From assembly GCF_918797505.1 (NCBI RefSeq), contig NC_092801.1, positions 19,034,116 through 19,098,115 on the forward strand: 64,000 nucleotides of DNA, written 5' to 3'. This document shows positions 10,172-21,165 of this stretch, piece by piece (within the stretch, counting starts at the first letter, position 1; each line of letters opens with the position of its first letter). The notes beneath the pieces are model-generated. The model had not been told where the DNA came from, made no database searches, and saw only the letters and a list, made by a program, of their open reading frames with translations. The translations under genes and the position numbers were made by a program. Source of the stretch: Bemisia tabaci (taxonomy: Eukaryota; Arthropoda; Insecta; Hemiptera; Aleyrodidae).

Positions 10172-11525
10172 AGGCTCGGACTAGCCACAAGGCCAATCTG
10201 CCATTGGCAGATAAGCCCCCTTGGCACGTCGAAAATGCGCCCCTCTGACAGATATCAAAATTAGAAGAGATAAAAAATTACGACCGAGAATATATGCGGA
10301 AAATTTCTGAAATGAACGGAGAATGAGAGTAATGAGTAACGAAAGGTGCTTTCACGCATGATAGTGGTAAGCAGAGGTCCAAGAACTACTTCCTGAAGCC
10401 TCCTACACCTTTCCGTGAAATTTTCACTTTTTGTTGACATACAAGCGCTTCATAATCCCTCTCCTTCATTCGTTATGTATAACTCTCATAGAAGCGATGG
10501 TTGGTTCGATTTTTAGAGACGTACACACCCTTTGTAGACCTCTTGAGAGACCTTTAAACATATTTCTTCCTTTTCAAAATGACTGTTGATTTGGACATAC
10601 CATAGCATATCTCGGGCAAATTTAACCTTAATTTATCTCGAAACGTAAAAAAAAACACAATATGGAAATAAAGGGAAGGAAAGGATGCGCGTTTACGACG
10701 GCGCAGAGATACAACTATTCGTACTTGATGGACCTCCGTACTGCATCTAAAAAATTGAGGGCGCGATGACGCGAAGCGTGAGCTCCCAATGCTCTGCTAT
10801 ATGCTGTCAATGACGTGTCGCTCAGATTCGGGAGAAAACTTTAAAAAGAGGCCCAAACACATCTCTCCTACCATCGGCTGTGTTACTCACGCAGTGTTTG
10901 AAGCAGCATTATATACGAATAAGACAAACGCATACAAACACAAAAGACAAACGCACACAAACACAAAAGACAAACGCAAACAAACACAATATGGAAATAA
11001 AGGGAAGGAAAGGATGCGCGTTTACGACGGCGCAGAGATACAACTATTCGTACTTGATGGACGTCCGTGCTGCATCTAAAAACTTGAAGGCGCGATGACG
11101 CGAAGCGTGAGTTCTCAATGCTCTGCTATATGCTGTCAATGACGTGTCGCTCAGATTCGGGAGAAAACTTTAAAAAGAGGCCCAAACACATCTCTCCTAC
11201 CATCGGCTGTGTTACTCACGCAGTGTTTGAAGCAGCATTATATACGAATAAGACAAACGCATACAAACACAAAAGACAAACGCACCCAAACACAAAAGAC
11301 AAACGCAAACAAACACAATATGGAAATAAAGGGAAGGAAAGGATGCGCGTTTACGACGGCGCAGAGATACAACTATTCGTACTTGATGGACGTCCGTGCT
11401 GCATCTAAAAAATTGAAGGCGCGATGACGCGAAGCGTGAGTTCTCAATGCTCTGCTATATGTTGCCAATGAGGTGTCGCTCAGATTCGAGAGAAAAGTTA
11501 AAAAAGAGGTCCAAACACATCTAAA
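10172..11525 (+). mobile_element. Family K hAT-like element, 3'-truncated copy
   Basis: It begins CAGGCTCGGACTAGCC like the intact copy at 31982, but is cut off near 11525 where family C sequence begins. It is inserted after AATGTATCATAG, in a repeat whose unoccupied form is at 50090-50160. It contains the 329-bp tandem array listed separately. Confidence 0.75.
10661..11480 (+). repeat. 329-bp tandem array inside family K
   Basis: Units begin TATGGAAATAAAGGGAAGG at 10661, 10990 and 11319, an exact 329-bp period, and the first two are nearly identical. Each unit holds ATACAACTATTCGTACTTGA, GCGCGATGACGCGAAGCGTG, and a run of (A)CAAAAGACAAACGCA words. Each carries the same 96-residue open frame, but 329 is not a multiple of three and no family is recognised. 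Confidence 0.92.
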
Positions 11526-11536
11526 CGGGTCCTAAA

Positions 11537-11715
11537 ACGGGTCTTTTGTGATCGAATTTTTATTCTTTCGAGTATCAAACGGCAACGAAAAGTGAAATTG
11601 TTAGGAATTTTCTCATTTTCAACTCTTCCGAATTAAATTCTAAAATTTTTGTTTGAGGTAATGTTCTACTGTTTTGAACCAAACGACACATTGAACCGTT
11701 ATCGAATACGATATA
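11537..11715. repeat. Family C fragment
   Basis: It matches the 46600-47672 array in reverse: TTCTTTCGAG.ATCAAACGGCAA, GTTTTGAACCAAACGA and TATCGAATACGAT. It abuts the truncated family K copy. Confidence 0.65.
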
Positions 11716-11868
11716 TATTGTAGAAGGGTTGGCTCCTATCGATGTTCCTCGTTGGTTTACCCTCTCAATAAATGAACACCTCAGACGAGTCCTCGTTGCA
11801 TCTGATTGGTCACAAAATTCCCGCTCCAACTTCAGCTTCAACTCTAAAAGGAGACCAATCACGTCCGT

Positions 11869-12123
11869 GCTGCCGTGCTAAGGAAGTTTGCCGTATGAAC
11901 ATTCGAGAGTTGCCAAATTTCCTCCAATTAAATCATTATATTTGAGGTAAGATATGAATATTTTTCCTTGAAATTTTCAGGAACTTTAGGTGAAATTGCG
12001 GACAAAACTGTCTGAGAAATTGGTAGAAAAATATTCATAACTTTTCCTGAAAATTAGTGATTTGCCAGAGGAAATTCGGCAACGTTTGGAGGCTCATACG
12101 GGGTTTTTCCTTAGTACTGCAGC
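11869..12123. mobile_element. Family A MITE
   Basis: The ends GCTGCCGTGCTAAGGAA / CCTTAGTACTGCAGC flank an inverted TTGCCAAATTTCC...GGAAATTCGGCAA pair. Its left arm has the CATTCGAGAG version and its right arm the GGAGGCTCATACG version. Confidence 0.8.
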
Positions 12124-12468
12124 GTGGGATGACGATGATTTACTCTCCGTTTTCTGTCTCTACTTCAACTCCTTAATATTTCCCTCTTGATCCGTTTTTT
12201 ACGCCCGGAAAGGAGGAACCATCCTGATTTGGAATTCCTCCCGTGAAGTTAAGTAATTACGTTGGAAGCACTTCACACTGTGATTAATTACGAACTCCCC
12301 TGCGGCAGTGGAGCGCGGCATGGCGCTAGACAGAATTCGGAAAAACGAGGAACGCGCAGGCGCCAAATTGGCTACTTTTTCATACTTAATTCGGAAATTA
12401 AAACCCTACTGTTAATTCCACTTCGGTCCCTATACGTTTGGGCAATGCGAAAAAGCCACGGCACTGTA
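12124..12468. other. Single-copy sequence, no gene seen
   Basis: A moderately GC-rich stretch between two family A copies. No recognised coding sequence. Confidence 0.4.
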
Positions 12469-12600
12469 TTGCCGTGCTAAGGAAAAACGCCGTATGAGCC
12501 TTCAGGTGTTGCCAAATTTCCTTTGGCAAATCACTGACTTTCAGGGAAATTTTCGAGTATTTTTCTGCCAATTTCTCAGATCACCCACAAATCTTACAGT
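12469..12600. mobile_element. Family A MITE, left half only
   Basis: TTGCCGTGCTAAGGAAAAAC through CAGGTGTTGCCAAATTTCC to the AT-rich centre; the right half is missing. Confidence 0.65.
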
Positions 12601-12729
12601 AAAACTGCTTCAAAATTGATATAGGTCACAATTTTAAGGGTTGAATTCGGAGGACCACCAAAAGACTGAGATCGAGATCGCCCTTGAACTTCAAAGTTAT
12701 ATTTTACGTGAGATTTCAACGCCAAAAGT

Positions 12730-12840
12730 TTCATCAATTTTGCCCATGATTTCAAATTCGAAATGTTTCACTGAAATTTCATGGAAAATCTCTACTGTTT
12801 CCCCGTGAAATACCAGATTCTTGTTTTTCATGAAATGTTC
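12730..12840. repeat. Family Y fragment (TTTCATGAAA word)
   Basis: Repeated TTTCACTGAAATTTCATGG / TTTTTCATGAAATG words, as near 24440, 26655 and 34905. Confidence 0.5.
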
Positions 12841-13141
12841 CATCTCAGCTCACGATGCCGTCACTGCATCGCAAAATCTCTCCCCCTCCCTAGGTAATGG
12901 ACATGTATCTGAAGAACATGGAAAAAACTGGGATATTATGGGACATTATGGGATTCCAAATATCCAATTTTCTTTATCCTCTTTAATTCTTCACTGTGGC
13001 CCCTTAATTCTGTAGTTTTCTTCTCCTTTGTCTCCCTCAAATCGGAAGATTATAACTCGGGTCCACCGGAGTCTGCCACACTAAGATTAAGGGCGCGGAA
13101 TACCGACATGGGATCGCAAATCAACCATGGGAGATCCCTAA
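12841..13141. other. Single-copy sequence, no gene seen
   Basis: No recognised coding or repeat content. Confidence 0.4.
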
Positions 13142-13142
13142 A

Positions 13143-13572
13143 ATGGAGATGTTGTATGCGTGAGGAATTTGCGATTTGACTGTTGATTTTTATGTAAAAG
13201 TTCGCGAGAAACACGATGATGCCACTGGTTTTCTTTGAAATCAACTTCCAAGCTCAAAAAAAGCTCTCAAGTTGAGGCCAAAATGGAGGGGATATCCCGC
13301 GCTATCTTGAGAGTCCACCTCTACATCAAGACAAACTCTCCATGCAAAGATAGGGAGCAAATGCATTAGCAGTGATGCCGTGTTTTCAGTTTTGGAGTCC
13401 CCAAATGAAGTGGCAGCCCTGTCACTTTGCTGCTTTTGTGCACCCTGCTTTTTTTGAGCTTGGGAGTTGATTTCAGAGAAAACCAGTGGCACCATCGTGT
13501 TTCTCGCGAACTTTTACGCAAGAATCAACAGTCAAATTGCAAAATTCCTCACACATGCAACATCTCCATACT
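13143..13572. mobile_element. Family F foldback element
   Basis: Inverted arms run from AATGGAGATGTTGTATGCG to CACATGCAACATCTCCAT. The centre is shortened compared with the 41949 and 56823 copies. Confidence 0.8.
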
Positions 13573-13950
13573 CATGATAATACTTTACTTTTTTCTCGAA
13601 TTTCAGATGCAGATTCGGCACCAGGGTGCACTGACTTTACGTTCCACTTGATAGGGCTCAGAGGAGGCGACGCAACAAGTGAGGAACAGCTGAGAACCCC
13701 TCCTCACCCCCCCCCGCTTAAATCTTCGCCCCCCTATTCGCGTCACCCTTGTGTTCCGTTAACCCTCCACAGCCTCCCACCCCACGGAGTATGACCTCCG
13801 AATGGGGTCACGCACTCACTGCAAGGCTTCCAGTCTAGGGTTACAAGTGAATCTGTCGCAGCGTTGTCAAAGGATCAACTCCATTTTTCTAAATTAGGGT
13901 GCGGCGTTAGATAGGGTGAAAATTGATAAGCATTTTGGGTTATGCTTTAC
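13573..13950. other. Single-copy sequence, no gene seen
   Basis: C-rich around 13700-13790. Open frames here are short and partly run into family F. Confidence 0.4.
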
Positions 13951-13959
13951 CAAAATTTC

Positions 13960-14170
13960 ACGTAGAAAATCTGGAAGTTTTACATTCCTTCGACGAAATA
14001 AGAATATTTCGGCCAATTTGTGACTATACTCCGGATTTTTTCACTCGCAGTATACACTAATATTCCTGAAAATTTCAATGAAAAACATTCATAAATCTCT
14101 TCAAAATTAAAATATTTACTGGAGTATGGCAACGTTCAGTTGGGCATACGGCGTTTCTCCTTAGCGCGGT
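13960..14170. mobile_element. Decayed family A copy
   Basis: The right end GGCAACGTTCAGTTGGGCATACGGCGTTTCTCCTTAGCGCGG is recognisable (14129-14168). The left end is lost. Confidence 0.5.
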
Positions 14171-14920
14171 AAAAGTAAGTTTTGCTCCCACAGGACCCTC
14201 TGTCCAATGTTATCAGAGGTATACTTAACATGAGGGCGCTCAGTTGCCCAAAAGATAAAAAGAGGGGTCCCTGGGGATTGGGGTCTGTTTAATCTTTCTA
14301 TCCCCTGCTTAGTGCAACTGATTCCGTCGATGAAAGGACATGACTCAATTTTTAAAAAAATGTCTGGAAAGCATAGAGTTATACGGATGCAAAAACTCTT
14401 CTTAAAAAAAGGTTATGCTTTTATGTCAACGTAGCGACGATTTGTCCTGTTTCATATTCGTTCATTTTATTGTGACGCAACCAAACTCGAAGACAGATCC
14501 CTCACAACCATTCATTCATACATCCAAAAAATTGCCTATTCAAATGAACTGATGAGAAAACTTCTTTCTTCAATGCGCGCGTTGCATCTAGAAAATATTC
14601 ACGTAAATGATGTGGGGCACATCATAAGTTTTTATGCAGCCACAAGATAGGGCAAGATAGAAAAACAACTCAACGGTAGCTACAGTACGATGCCGAAACT
14701 CTAAAACCACGCATCTTAGTCGCAGCGTTTTTAAATTTTAGAGTGGACTTCATTTTTAGAGAGAAGGCAAATCTTTATAGCCTGGCACCTCTACACAAGA
14801 AATATCACAGAAGAGTCACAAAAAATTTCAAGTTGTGATGTTGCTTCATTTTAGCCCCTATGAACTATGTGTACATATAATTCCTCATAGTTCATTCTAT
14901 GTGTGTGTTCCGGGCGGGAA
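14171..14920. other. Intergenic, no gene seen
   Basis: No recognised coding, RNA or recurring repeat sequence. Confidence 0.45.
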
Positions 14921-14984
14921 AATTTGGCAACTTGAAAATGGAGTTACGTTCTTGCGTGAGAGAAACATTGAATTGAAGAAAATT

Positions 14985-15063
14985 TGATTCATCGGTTGGG
15001 TGCTCCTTTGGGCCCTGAATGCCATGACCTAACCTCACAATTACCGACATGTCCGGACTCTCC
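14985..15063 (-). repeat. Family X end fragment
   Basis: ATTACCGACATGTCCGGACTC...TACAGGTAC matches segments at 20545-20640, 50613-50820 and 62060-62155. It is preceded by an AAATTTGGCAACTT stretch related to family A. Confidence 0.5.
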
Positions 15064-15067
15064 CCAT

Positions 15068-15325
15068 ACAGGTACGCTACCGTGCTAAGGAATAACGCCG
15101 CATGAGCCTTCAGGCGTTGCCAAATTTCCTCTGGCAAATCACTGATTTTCAGGAAAATTTTTGAATATTTTTTTGCCAATTTCTCGGATAATTTTTTTTA
15201 TGATTTGATCTGAGGGGTCTGAAAATTTCAAGAGAAAATATTCATAAGATTCCTCTAAAATGAACATTTTATCCACGGAACTTTGGCAACTCTCGAATGT
15301 TCATACGGCGTTCTTTCATATGCTA
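15068..15325. mobile_element. Family A MITE
   Basis: CTACCGTGCTAAGGAATAAC ... GTTCATACGGCGTTCTTTCA with inverted TTGCCAAATTTCC arms. The right terminus is diverged. Confidence 0.75.
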
Positions 15326-15600
15326 TGGTTACACGCTCAAATTTCCATCAATTTCCGATCAAATGGTGACTGGTGCGCACCATCTACCATCAAATTTCTG
15401 CGGCCTGCAAAAATTTGATGGTAGATGATGGAGCTGTGGGGCTCATCCTTCATCTGATTTCCACGCAACCGTGCTCATTTCATGCTTATTCCAATCAACA
15501 CGCTGTTTTAATTAATTTTACTCATCAATCTAGATAACTCTCGACCGCCATCTTGGTCATCTTTTGATCGGAATTTGACGGAAATTTGAGCGTGTAACCA
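15326..15600. mobile_element. Family G MITE
   Basis: 275 bp. The ends TGGTTACACGCTCAAATTTC / GAAATTTGAGCGTGTAACCA are followed by GATCAAATGGTGAC and inverted ATCTACCATCAAATTT words. A near-identical copy lies at 26924-27197, and diverged relatives lie at 19858 and 21741. Confidence 0.85.
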
Positions 15601-15975
15601 GGCCATCAGCTAGTGCACACGCAGAAAACGGTATTGCACCACAGACGAACTCGGTACCGGCAGATGTATATAAGTTTTGTGCGCTTTTTGCAGGTTGGAC
15701 ATTGCAATACGGCACCAGGCGAGATGTCATTGGCCTCTTGAAAATCACGATCACTTTGTTTGCGCGGAAGGAGGAGGAAATCTTGGCATGATATCCGGGA
15801 CCGGGAGCCGTCGAGTTGAAGCCCGACACACTACACACTGCTCCCTCTGTTCCCGCACACACACACTCACACAGCACACACCCTCACACAGACATGACAC
15901 TAATACTCGCATGCATCGTTGTCGTCGGTGCCAGTGCCAGAGGAGGAAATGTCCCGGTGCATTCGTCTTCGTTTG
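15601..15975. other. Single-copy patch with CA-rich tract
   Basis: Mid-GC sequence with a CACACA-rich run at 15855-15898. Open frames on both strands overlap but match no known family. Confidence 0.4.
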
Positions 15976-16340
15976 CAGTGGCGAGGCGTGAATAATCGAT
16001 TTTCGATATTTACCCATTCGAAGCTGTGGTAAAGAATCGATTATGAAGGTGTTCGCCGCGAACACCGCGTGTATCGATTCTTTCCCATAGGTTTAAATGG
16101 CTGATCAATCGAGTATTCGAGAGTTGCCAAATTTCCGCGGATAAAATGTTCATTTTAGAGGAAGCTTATGAATATTTCTTCTTGAAATTTTCAGACACTT
16201 TAAATCAAATTATAAACAAAAGTATCTAAGAAATTGGCAGAAAAATATTCAAAAATTCTCCTGAAAATCAGTGATTTGCCAGAGGAAATTTGGCAACGCC
16301 TGAGGGCTCATACAGCGTTTTTCCTTTAGCACAGCAGCGT
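15976..16340. mobile_element. Truncated family B joined to truncated family A
   Basis: 15976-16108 is family B from its CAGTGGCGAGGCGTG end through the GTTCGCCGCGAACACC palindrome to AATGGCTGATCAATCGA, lacking the right terminus. From about 16110 it continues as family A, starting inside the left arm (ATTCGAGAGTTGCC) and ending CCTTTAGCACAGCAG. Confidence 0.75.
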
Positions 16341-16589
16341 TCCGGGTCGCCGGGCGGTTCTGGCAACGAGAAACAGACGCGACGCTGGCGGAATTCACAA
16401 CACCCTCTGAACCGCAGGAGTCGGGAAGCCGGGATCGTCCCCAGGGAGCGTGAATTCTGTCCTTAAAATCGGCTCTTTTCCTTACGGAGGCACCACATGG
16501 TTCGCATTGTGATTGACTCTGGTCTAACAGACCTGGGTATCAGCACTCCTGAGCTTCCTAATGTTAAACTGGGTGAGGGTAGTCATACA

Positions 16590-16802
16590 TCGGAGGAAAA
16601 GCAGGAGGAGAAGGAACGGTGGAAACGGAGAAGGAGGAAGAGAAGACGAGGGAGAAGGAGTGGTGGGATGAGAAATAATAAGAGGAGGGAGAGGTGGAAG
16701 CGGAAGAGAAGGAAAGAGTGATGGAAGTGGGGGACGGAGAAGAAGTAGAAGAGGTAGAAGAAGAAGAAGCAGAAGTAGAAGAAGAAGAAGAAGAAGAAGA
16801 AG

Positions 16803-16834
<32 letters not shown>

Positions 16835-17130
16835 GAGGAAGAAGTAGAAGAAGAAGTAGAAGAAGAGAAAAAGAAGAAGAAAAAGAAGAAGAAAAAGAAG
16901 AAGAACAGGAAATAGAAGGAGTAGTGGAAGCGGAGGAGAAAGAAGAAGAAAGAGTGGTGGAAATGAATGAAGGAGAAAAAGAAAAAGAACAGGAAGAGGA
17001 GAAGGAAGAACAGTGAAGAGGAGGAAGGTGAACAGATGGGATAAAAGGAAGAAAAAGAAGAGGAGGAGGAAGATGTAATGGATGAAAAAAATTAGGAGGA
17101 GGAGGAAGAAAAAGGAGAAAAGGGAAGAGA
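16590..17130 (+). repeat. GAA/GGA purine microsatellite
   Basis: A long imperfect (GAA)n / (GGA)n tract, purest at 16755-16830, followed by a pyrimidine-rich stretch at 17140-17230. Glu/Lys-rich open frames over it are compositional. Confidence 0.9.
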
Positions 17131-17460
17131 AGAAGAGTAGTTTCTCCTTCCCTGTTTCTCCTTATTTTCTTCCTTCTCCCTCTTTTTCTTCTTACTCATT
17201 TTCTTTTTCTCTTCGTTTTCCATCTCCCTTTTCTGATCTGAAAGATGAAAATGAGTCTATCGCTGATTGGGCTTAAAGGGGTTTCAACATAGTTTCATGC
17301 GAAACGATTATGGAAGCTACGCCCCTACGCATATTGTCACCTCGCCTTCTATGTATGCTCCAGGTAAGCTAGAAACATGTTCAGGGCAGCAATATTTACC
17401 TATAAATATTTACCTATTATAGTCGAGGATTTGTTTCCTCCTCCACACCACTCTGGGCTC

Positions 17461-17634
17461 CAGTGCAGTGGCGTGGCGTGAATTGCGATGTATCGATTGT
17501 TATGCCATTTTTTTAAATGTATGTCGAAGAATCGATTATTAAAGTGTTCGCTGCGAACACCCTGTTTATCGTTCCTTTTCCATGGGTTTAAATGGCATAA
17601 AAATCGATATATTGCAATTCACGTCATGCCACTG
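17461..17634. mobile_element. Family B hAT-like MITE with TSD
   Basis: 174 bp. The start reads CAGTGCAGTGGCGTGGCGTG (an extra CAGTG) and the end CATGCCACTG. The 8-bp duplication CTGGGCTC lies at 17453-17460 and 17635-17642. The centre is the GTGTTCGCTGCGAACAC palindrome between ATCGATT words. Confidence 0.85.
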
Positions 17635-18660
17635 CTGGGCTCTATGGGCTCCAGACCAGCCTGATTGCAGACCTATGAGGAAACGGCGCGGATTTTCTGT
17701 GCTAAAAAGACTAAGATGTTGATACTCTCTCTCTATTCAGGTGTATTCTTACAAAAGCATATTAAGATCAAATGCTCCCAAATTACACCACTCGAAGACT
17801 TTACATAAGCGCTTATCCAGGAAACAACGCCCATTTTCCCGAACGAGGCCTGGAAACTAGGCTAATTAGCATCGCGCGGCAACACTGGGGCAATGCATCG
17901 ACAGCGTTGCCAAATCCACCCATAATATCCGATATAAACCAACTGCATTACCGTGCTACTGTAGCAAAAATTTTAGAAATATTGATGGCCAAAGCACAAA
18001 ACCACATTTTGCCATTGCTGTGCTTCATAATTTCCACTCTTACTCTATATTTCGAGAGGAAAAGCCAAATTTATAGTTTGAAATTTATTCAAAATATTCT
18101 GCTGAAAGAGAGAGGGAGGAAAAATCGAAAAAAGTTTCAACAAATTACGTTGACTTGTTTTCCAAAGATAAAATTAATTACGTATGACAAGAAGCCTGCA
18201 ACGTTGCATAAGGATATACAAAGTTTCGCTCTTGGGCCATCGATATGACGCAGGTTTTTTTTTTTTTTTTTTTAATTTTATTTTATATCACGTGATAAAG
18301 TTGTAAATCCTCCCATTTAAACAATGTGAACGTTTATTTTTTGTCACAGCACGTTCTGCAGATATACTGAACCGATTTCCGTGATTTTTGCAGCCAGGGA
18401 TACACAGAGAGAAATTTCAACATTAAAGTTTGGATAATACGGGAAGTAAAACACAAAATACCCTAGCCTTCGGTAGACAATTTCAAGAAAAAATATCAGC
18501 TAGTTTTCTTGAATAAATTAATGGGAAAACGAGTGGTAAATACCAACGTCAAAATCGGAAAAATGCATTTGCCCAGTCTCTCCATTGATTTCTGCGCTAA
18601 TTCTACCGTAAGCTGTACGAAAAACAACGCAAATTCTGTTGGTTTGCGTTTCATTTCCCA
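17635..18660. other. Intergenic, no gene seen
   Basis: Holds a 158-residue open frame at 17772-18248 with no recognised family, and a poly(T) tract at 18256-18273. The GCCAAAGCACAAAACCACAT stretch near 17985 recurs at 49280, so it is repeat-derived. Confidence 0.45.
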
Positions 18661-19424
18661 CAGGGCCGGATTCATCTACCTGCCGCCCATGGGCCGCCTG
18701 TATTTTGCCGCCCCCTTCTCATTCGTTTTGAAACTCGATAAAAACCATCAAGTGAACGTGCCAGCGGGGGAGGGGGTGCATAAGACGCATTTACTCGTGT
18801 TGAACACATTTTTTGGGAAAGCCCTGTCAACACTACTGGCAAAAGTTTACGGAACTTTGCGCGAAAGTTAAGTTCTTAAACCTATCTCTGTGTGGACAAG
18901 GCCTTCCATGTTTGGCGCAATGCGTGAAGTATTCACGCAGTCTTGTAGGCGCTATGCGTTTCACGATGACCGCACTGTGTTTGGCGCAATGCATGAAGTA
19001 TTCATGCATTATTGTAGGCGCTATCTGTTTCACGCTGACCGCAATGACCGCACTGTGTTTGATGCAATGCGAGAAGTATTCGTGCAGTCTTGTAGGCGCT
19101 AATATGTGTTACATGCCGATCGCCGCGCCGAGGGCTTCTCCTTTACAACTCAAGTCCTCGTTATCTTTTCTCTCTAAGTCGCGCCGTTCCAGGCCAAATT
19201 GCGTGTTTGGTTCCTCTGTTAACTCGACTAATTGAAGGCACTGTCTCAGGTATCACCGAAAGACGACAAAATTAGAAATTGGAAATGAGAGATTTAGTTA
19301 GTTATTTTTTTTTTAAATCCGATTTTTTTTATACCTACATTTAAAAAAATTGCAAAATTTGCCGCCCCCTAGATTTGCCGCCATGGGCCGCGGCCCATGT
19401 GACCACCCCTTTAATCCGGCCCTG
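18661..19424 (+). mobile_element. Family J non-autonomous hAT, copy 2
   Basis: 764 bp, with ends CAGGGCCGGATTCATC and TTTAATCCGGCCCTG. The perfect 8-bp duplication ATTTCCCA lies at 18653-18660 and 19425-19432. Three tandem units of about 70 bp (TGTAGGCGCTA near 18945, 19012 and 19089) occupy the middle. No transposase coding; the frames are shadows of the tandem units. Confidence 0.93.
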
Positions 19425-19519
19425 ATTTCCCATGGTAACCAAAAGTAGCACAACACACAATGTAGGAGATAGTCCCTAGATAAGCCCGCTCTATTGCGAT
19501 TAGCTCACAGGGTCCTACA

Positions 19520-19785
19520 CACGGAGAAAAAAACTTCGTGCATGGGACCCGAAGTTGAGGTCATATGGATCTCTGAAGTTTTCTGATCAGGCATCCGAAA
19601 ACTTGAGGTCGAGCTGCCGAAGTTCGGGTCAGACATCGAGGCACTTCGGTATGTACCGGAGTAATTCAGATGTCTAACCCGAACTTCGGCAGCTGGACCT
19701 CAATTTTTTAGATACGTGATCCGAAAACTTCAGTGATCCATATGACTTCAACTTCGGGTCCCGCGCACGAAGTTTTTTCTCCGTG
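19520..19785. mobile_element. Family D palindromic MITE, subfamily D4
   Basis: The inverted ends CACGGAGAAAAAAACTTCGT / ACGAAGTTTTTTCTCCGTG enclose an interior made of repeated ACTTCGGGT / ACCCGAAGT words, palindromic about its centre. Confidence 0.8.
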
Positions 19786-19857
19786 CAGAGCGAGTCTTAT
19801 AGGGAACGCGGAGCGTTTTCTGGGGGTTGGGCCGCGTAGCGACAAAGGGGCGCCCAT

Positions 19858-20144
19858 AAGCCCTGGATAGACGATCAAATTCCCGAACCAATTCCGATCA
19901 AAGTAGCATCAAAGTATCGGTAGTCATCAGTCTCAAACTCATTAATTTGCTTCATTTTAAAATGAAAACTTGGCAGAAATGTTTCCTGTGGCAGGAAATG
20001 ATGAATGGTGGCACTCCGTTCTGATCTTGCTTTGAACAAGAAAGTGCGGCCCGTCAAAATTTGATGGTAGATGGTGACCACCGGTCATCAGCATGTCTAC
20101 TTTGATCGGAATTGGTTCGGAATTTGATCGTCTATCCAGGGCTT
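19858..20144. mobile_element. Family G relative
   Basis: The ends AAGCCCTGGATAGACGATCA / GATCGTCTATCCAGGGCTT have TAAG at both outer edges. The interior shares GATGGTAGATGGTGACCACC with family G. Confidence 0.8.
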
Positions 20145-20544
20145 TAAGTTTCCATAAACTTCATTTTGCATTCACTGGATGTGCATGGCAACGGTGGACG
20201 GTGGCGCAAGATCGGAGCGCGCACGGGAGGGCAGGTATTAAAGTAATTAGGTGGCGTTTCCGCAGTTCGCAGTTCGCAGCCGCACATCTGAGCAAATAAC
20301 CGATTCCACCGTGACGGCGACTCGACGAGGCGACGACGCGACGCGACGACGCGATGTCTCCCGGCATTTTTACCGCTAATTTGCGGAATACGGGGCACGA
20401 GCGCCTAGGCCGATGTCCTAGTTTCCGCGCTCGGGGAGGGGATCCCATTTTCCATTTTGTTGACACTACTGCACACGGAGAATCGAACTTTTCCGGTTAA
20501 GATCACCCGAAGACAGAGAAGGTCCACTAACCTCATGGCTATAG
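20145..20544. other. GC-rich single-copy island
   Basis: Rich in CGACG words, with several overlapping frames and no recognised protein. It could be a promoter or first exon, but nothing proves it. Confidence 0.35.
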
Positions 20545-20640
20545 AGTACCTACATAGAGAGAGTGTGGGCTTGTCGGTAATTTTGAGATTAGGTCATGGA
20601 GCTTTTGGGCAGAGACAACAGACCGATGCGCTAGTTTCCG
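20545..20640 (+). repeat. Family X fragment
   Basis: GAGTACCTACATAGAGAGAG, TTGTCGGTAATTTTGAG and TTAGGTCATG recur, on one strand or the other, at 14985, 50613 and 62060. Confidence 0.5.
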
Positions 20641-20789
20641 CGCCCGGAGACGGGACCACATTTTCCTTTCATATTCATTTTCCAACCTTTCATATGTTCA
20701 GGGTGTCCCAGAGCACTCGTACTAGGCCTTTTTCTCGGTTGATTTAGGTCAGAAAAAGTCAACGACCGCGGGGTTGGAAAGGGATTCGC

Positions 20790-21165
20790 CCCCAAGGAAT
20801 CCGAAGTTTTTGGTATTGACCCACCCCCCCCCCCCCCAGCGCCCCTTGGGTGGTAAAGGGGGGTCACGATCTTAAAAGTCGGGGTTTTCGATCGAATTTC
20901 GATTTGATTTCATTAGAATTGAAAAGTACGGAAAATTCCACGCGAAATCGACCCCTAAAAATTCACAATTGGACCACTTTACGTCCAAAAATTATCCTTT
21001 TAGGAGGGGGACAGTGGCCCCCTCCATAATTTTCCTTCGATCAAAAATTGACGCAGATCCTCCGGAAAAAGATGGTTATCCAGGTAATCAACCCCAAGGA
21101 ATCCGAGTTTTATGGTCCTGAAGCCCCCCTAGTCTCCCCTGGGAGGTAAAATAGGGGCACAATTT
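20790..21165 (+). repeat. Diverged 300-bp tandem duplication
   Basis: CCCAAGGAATCCGA followed by a C-rich stretch and a G-rich GGGTGGTAAAGGGG / GGGAGGTAAAATAGGGG segment occurs at about 20790 and 21092. A 15-nt C tract lies at 20823-20837. Confidence 0.6.

Noticed and set aside
10789..11408. Two copies of a 96-codon frame in the 329-bp array
   Set aside because: The frame repeats because the DNA repeats. The unit length is not a multiple of three and related 280-bp units do not preserve the frame.
16694..16915. Poly-Glu/Lys open frame
   Set aside because: GAA microsatellite, no other coding evidence.
17772..18248. 158-codon open frame on plus
   Set aside because: No recognised family, and part of it (near 17985) is a sequence that recurs at 49280, so it is repeat-derived.
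20161..20466. Overlapping frames of 80-100 codons in GC-rich islands (also 23501, 27266, 46005, 55066, 62208)
   Set aside because: High GC lengthens chance frames on both strands; no domain or splice pattern supports any of them.
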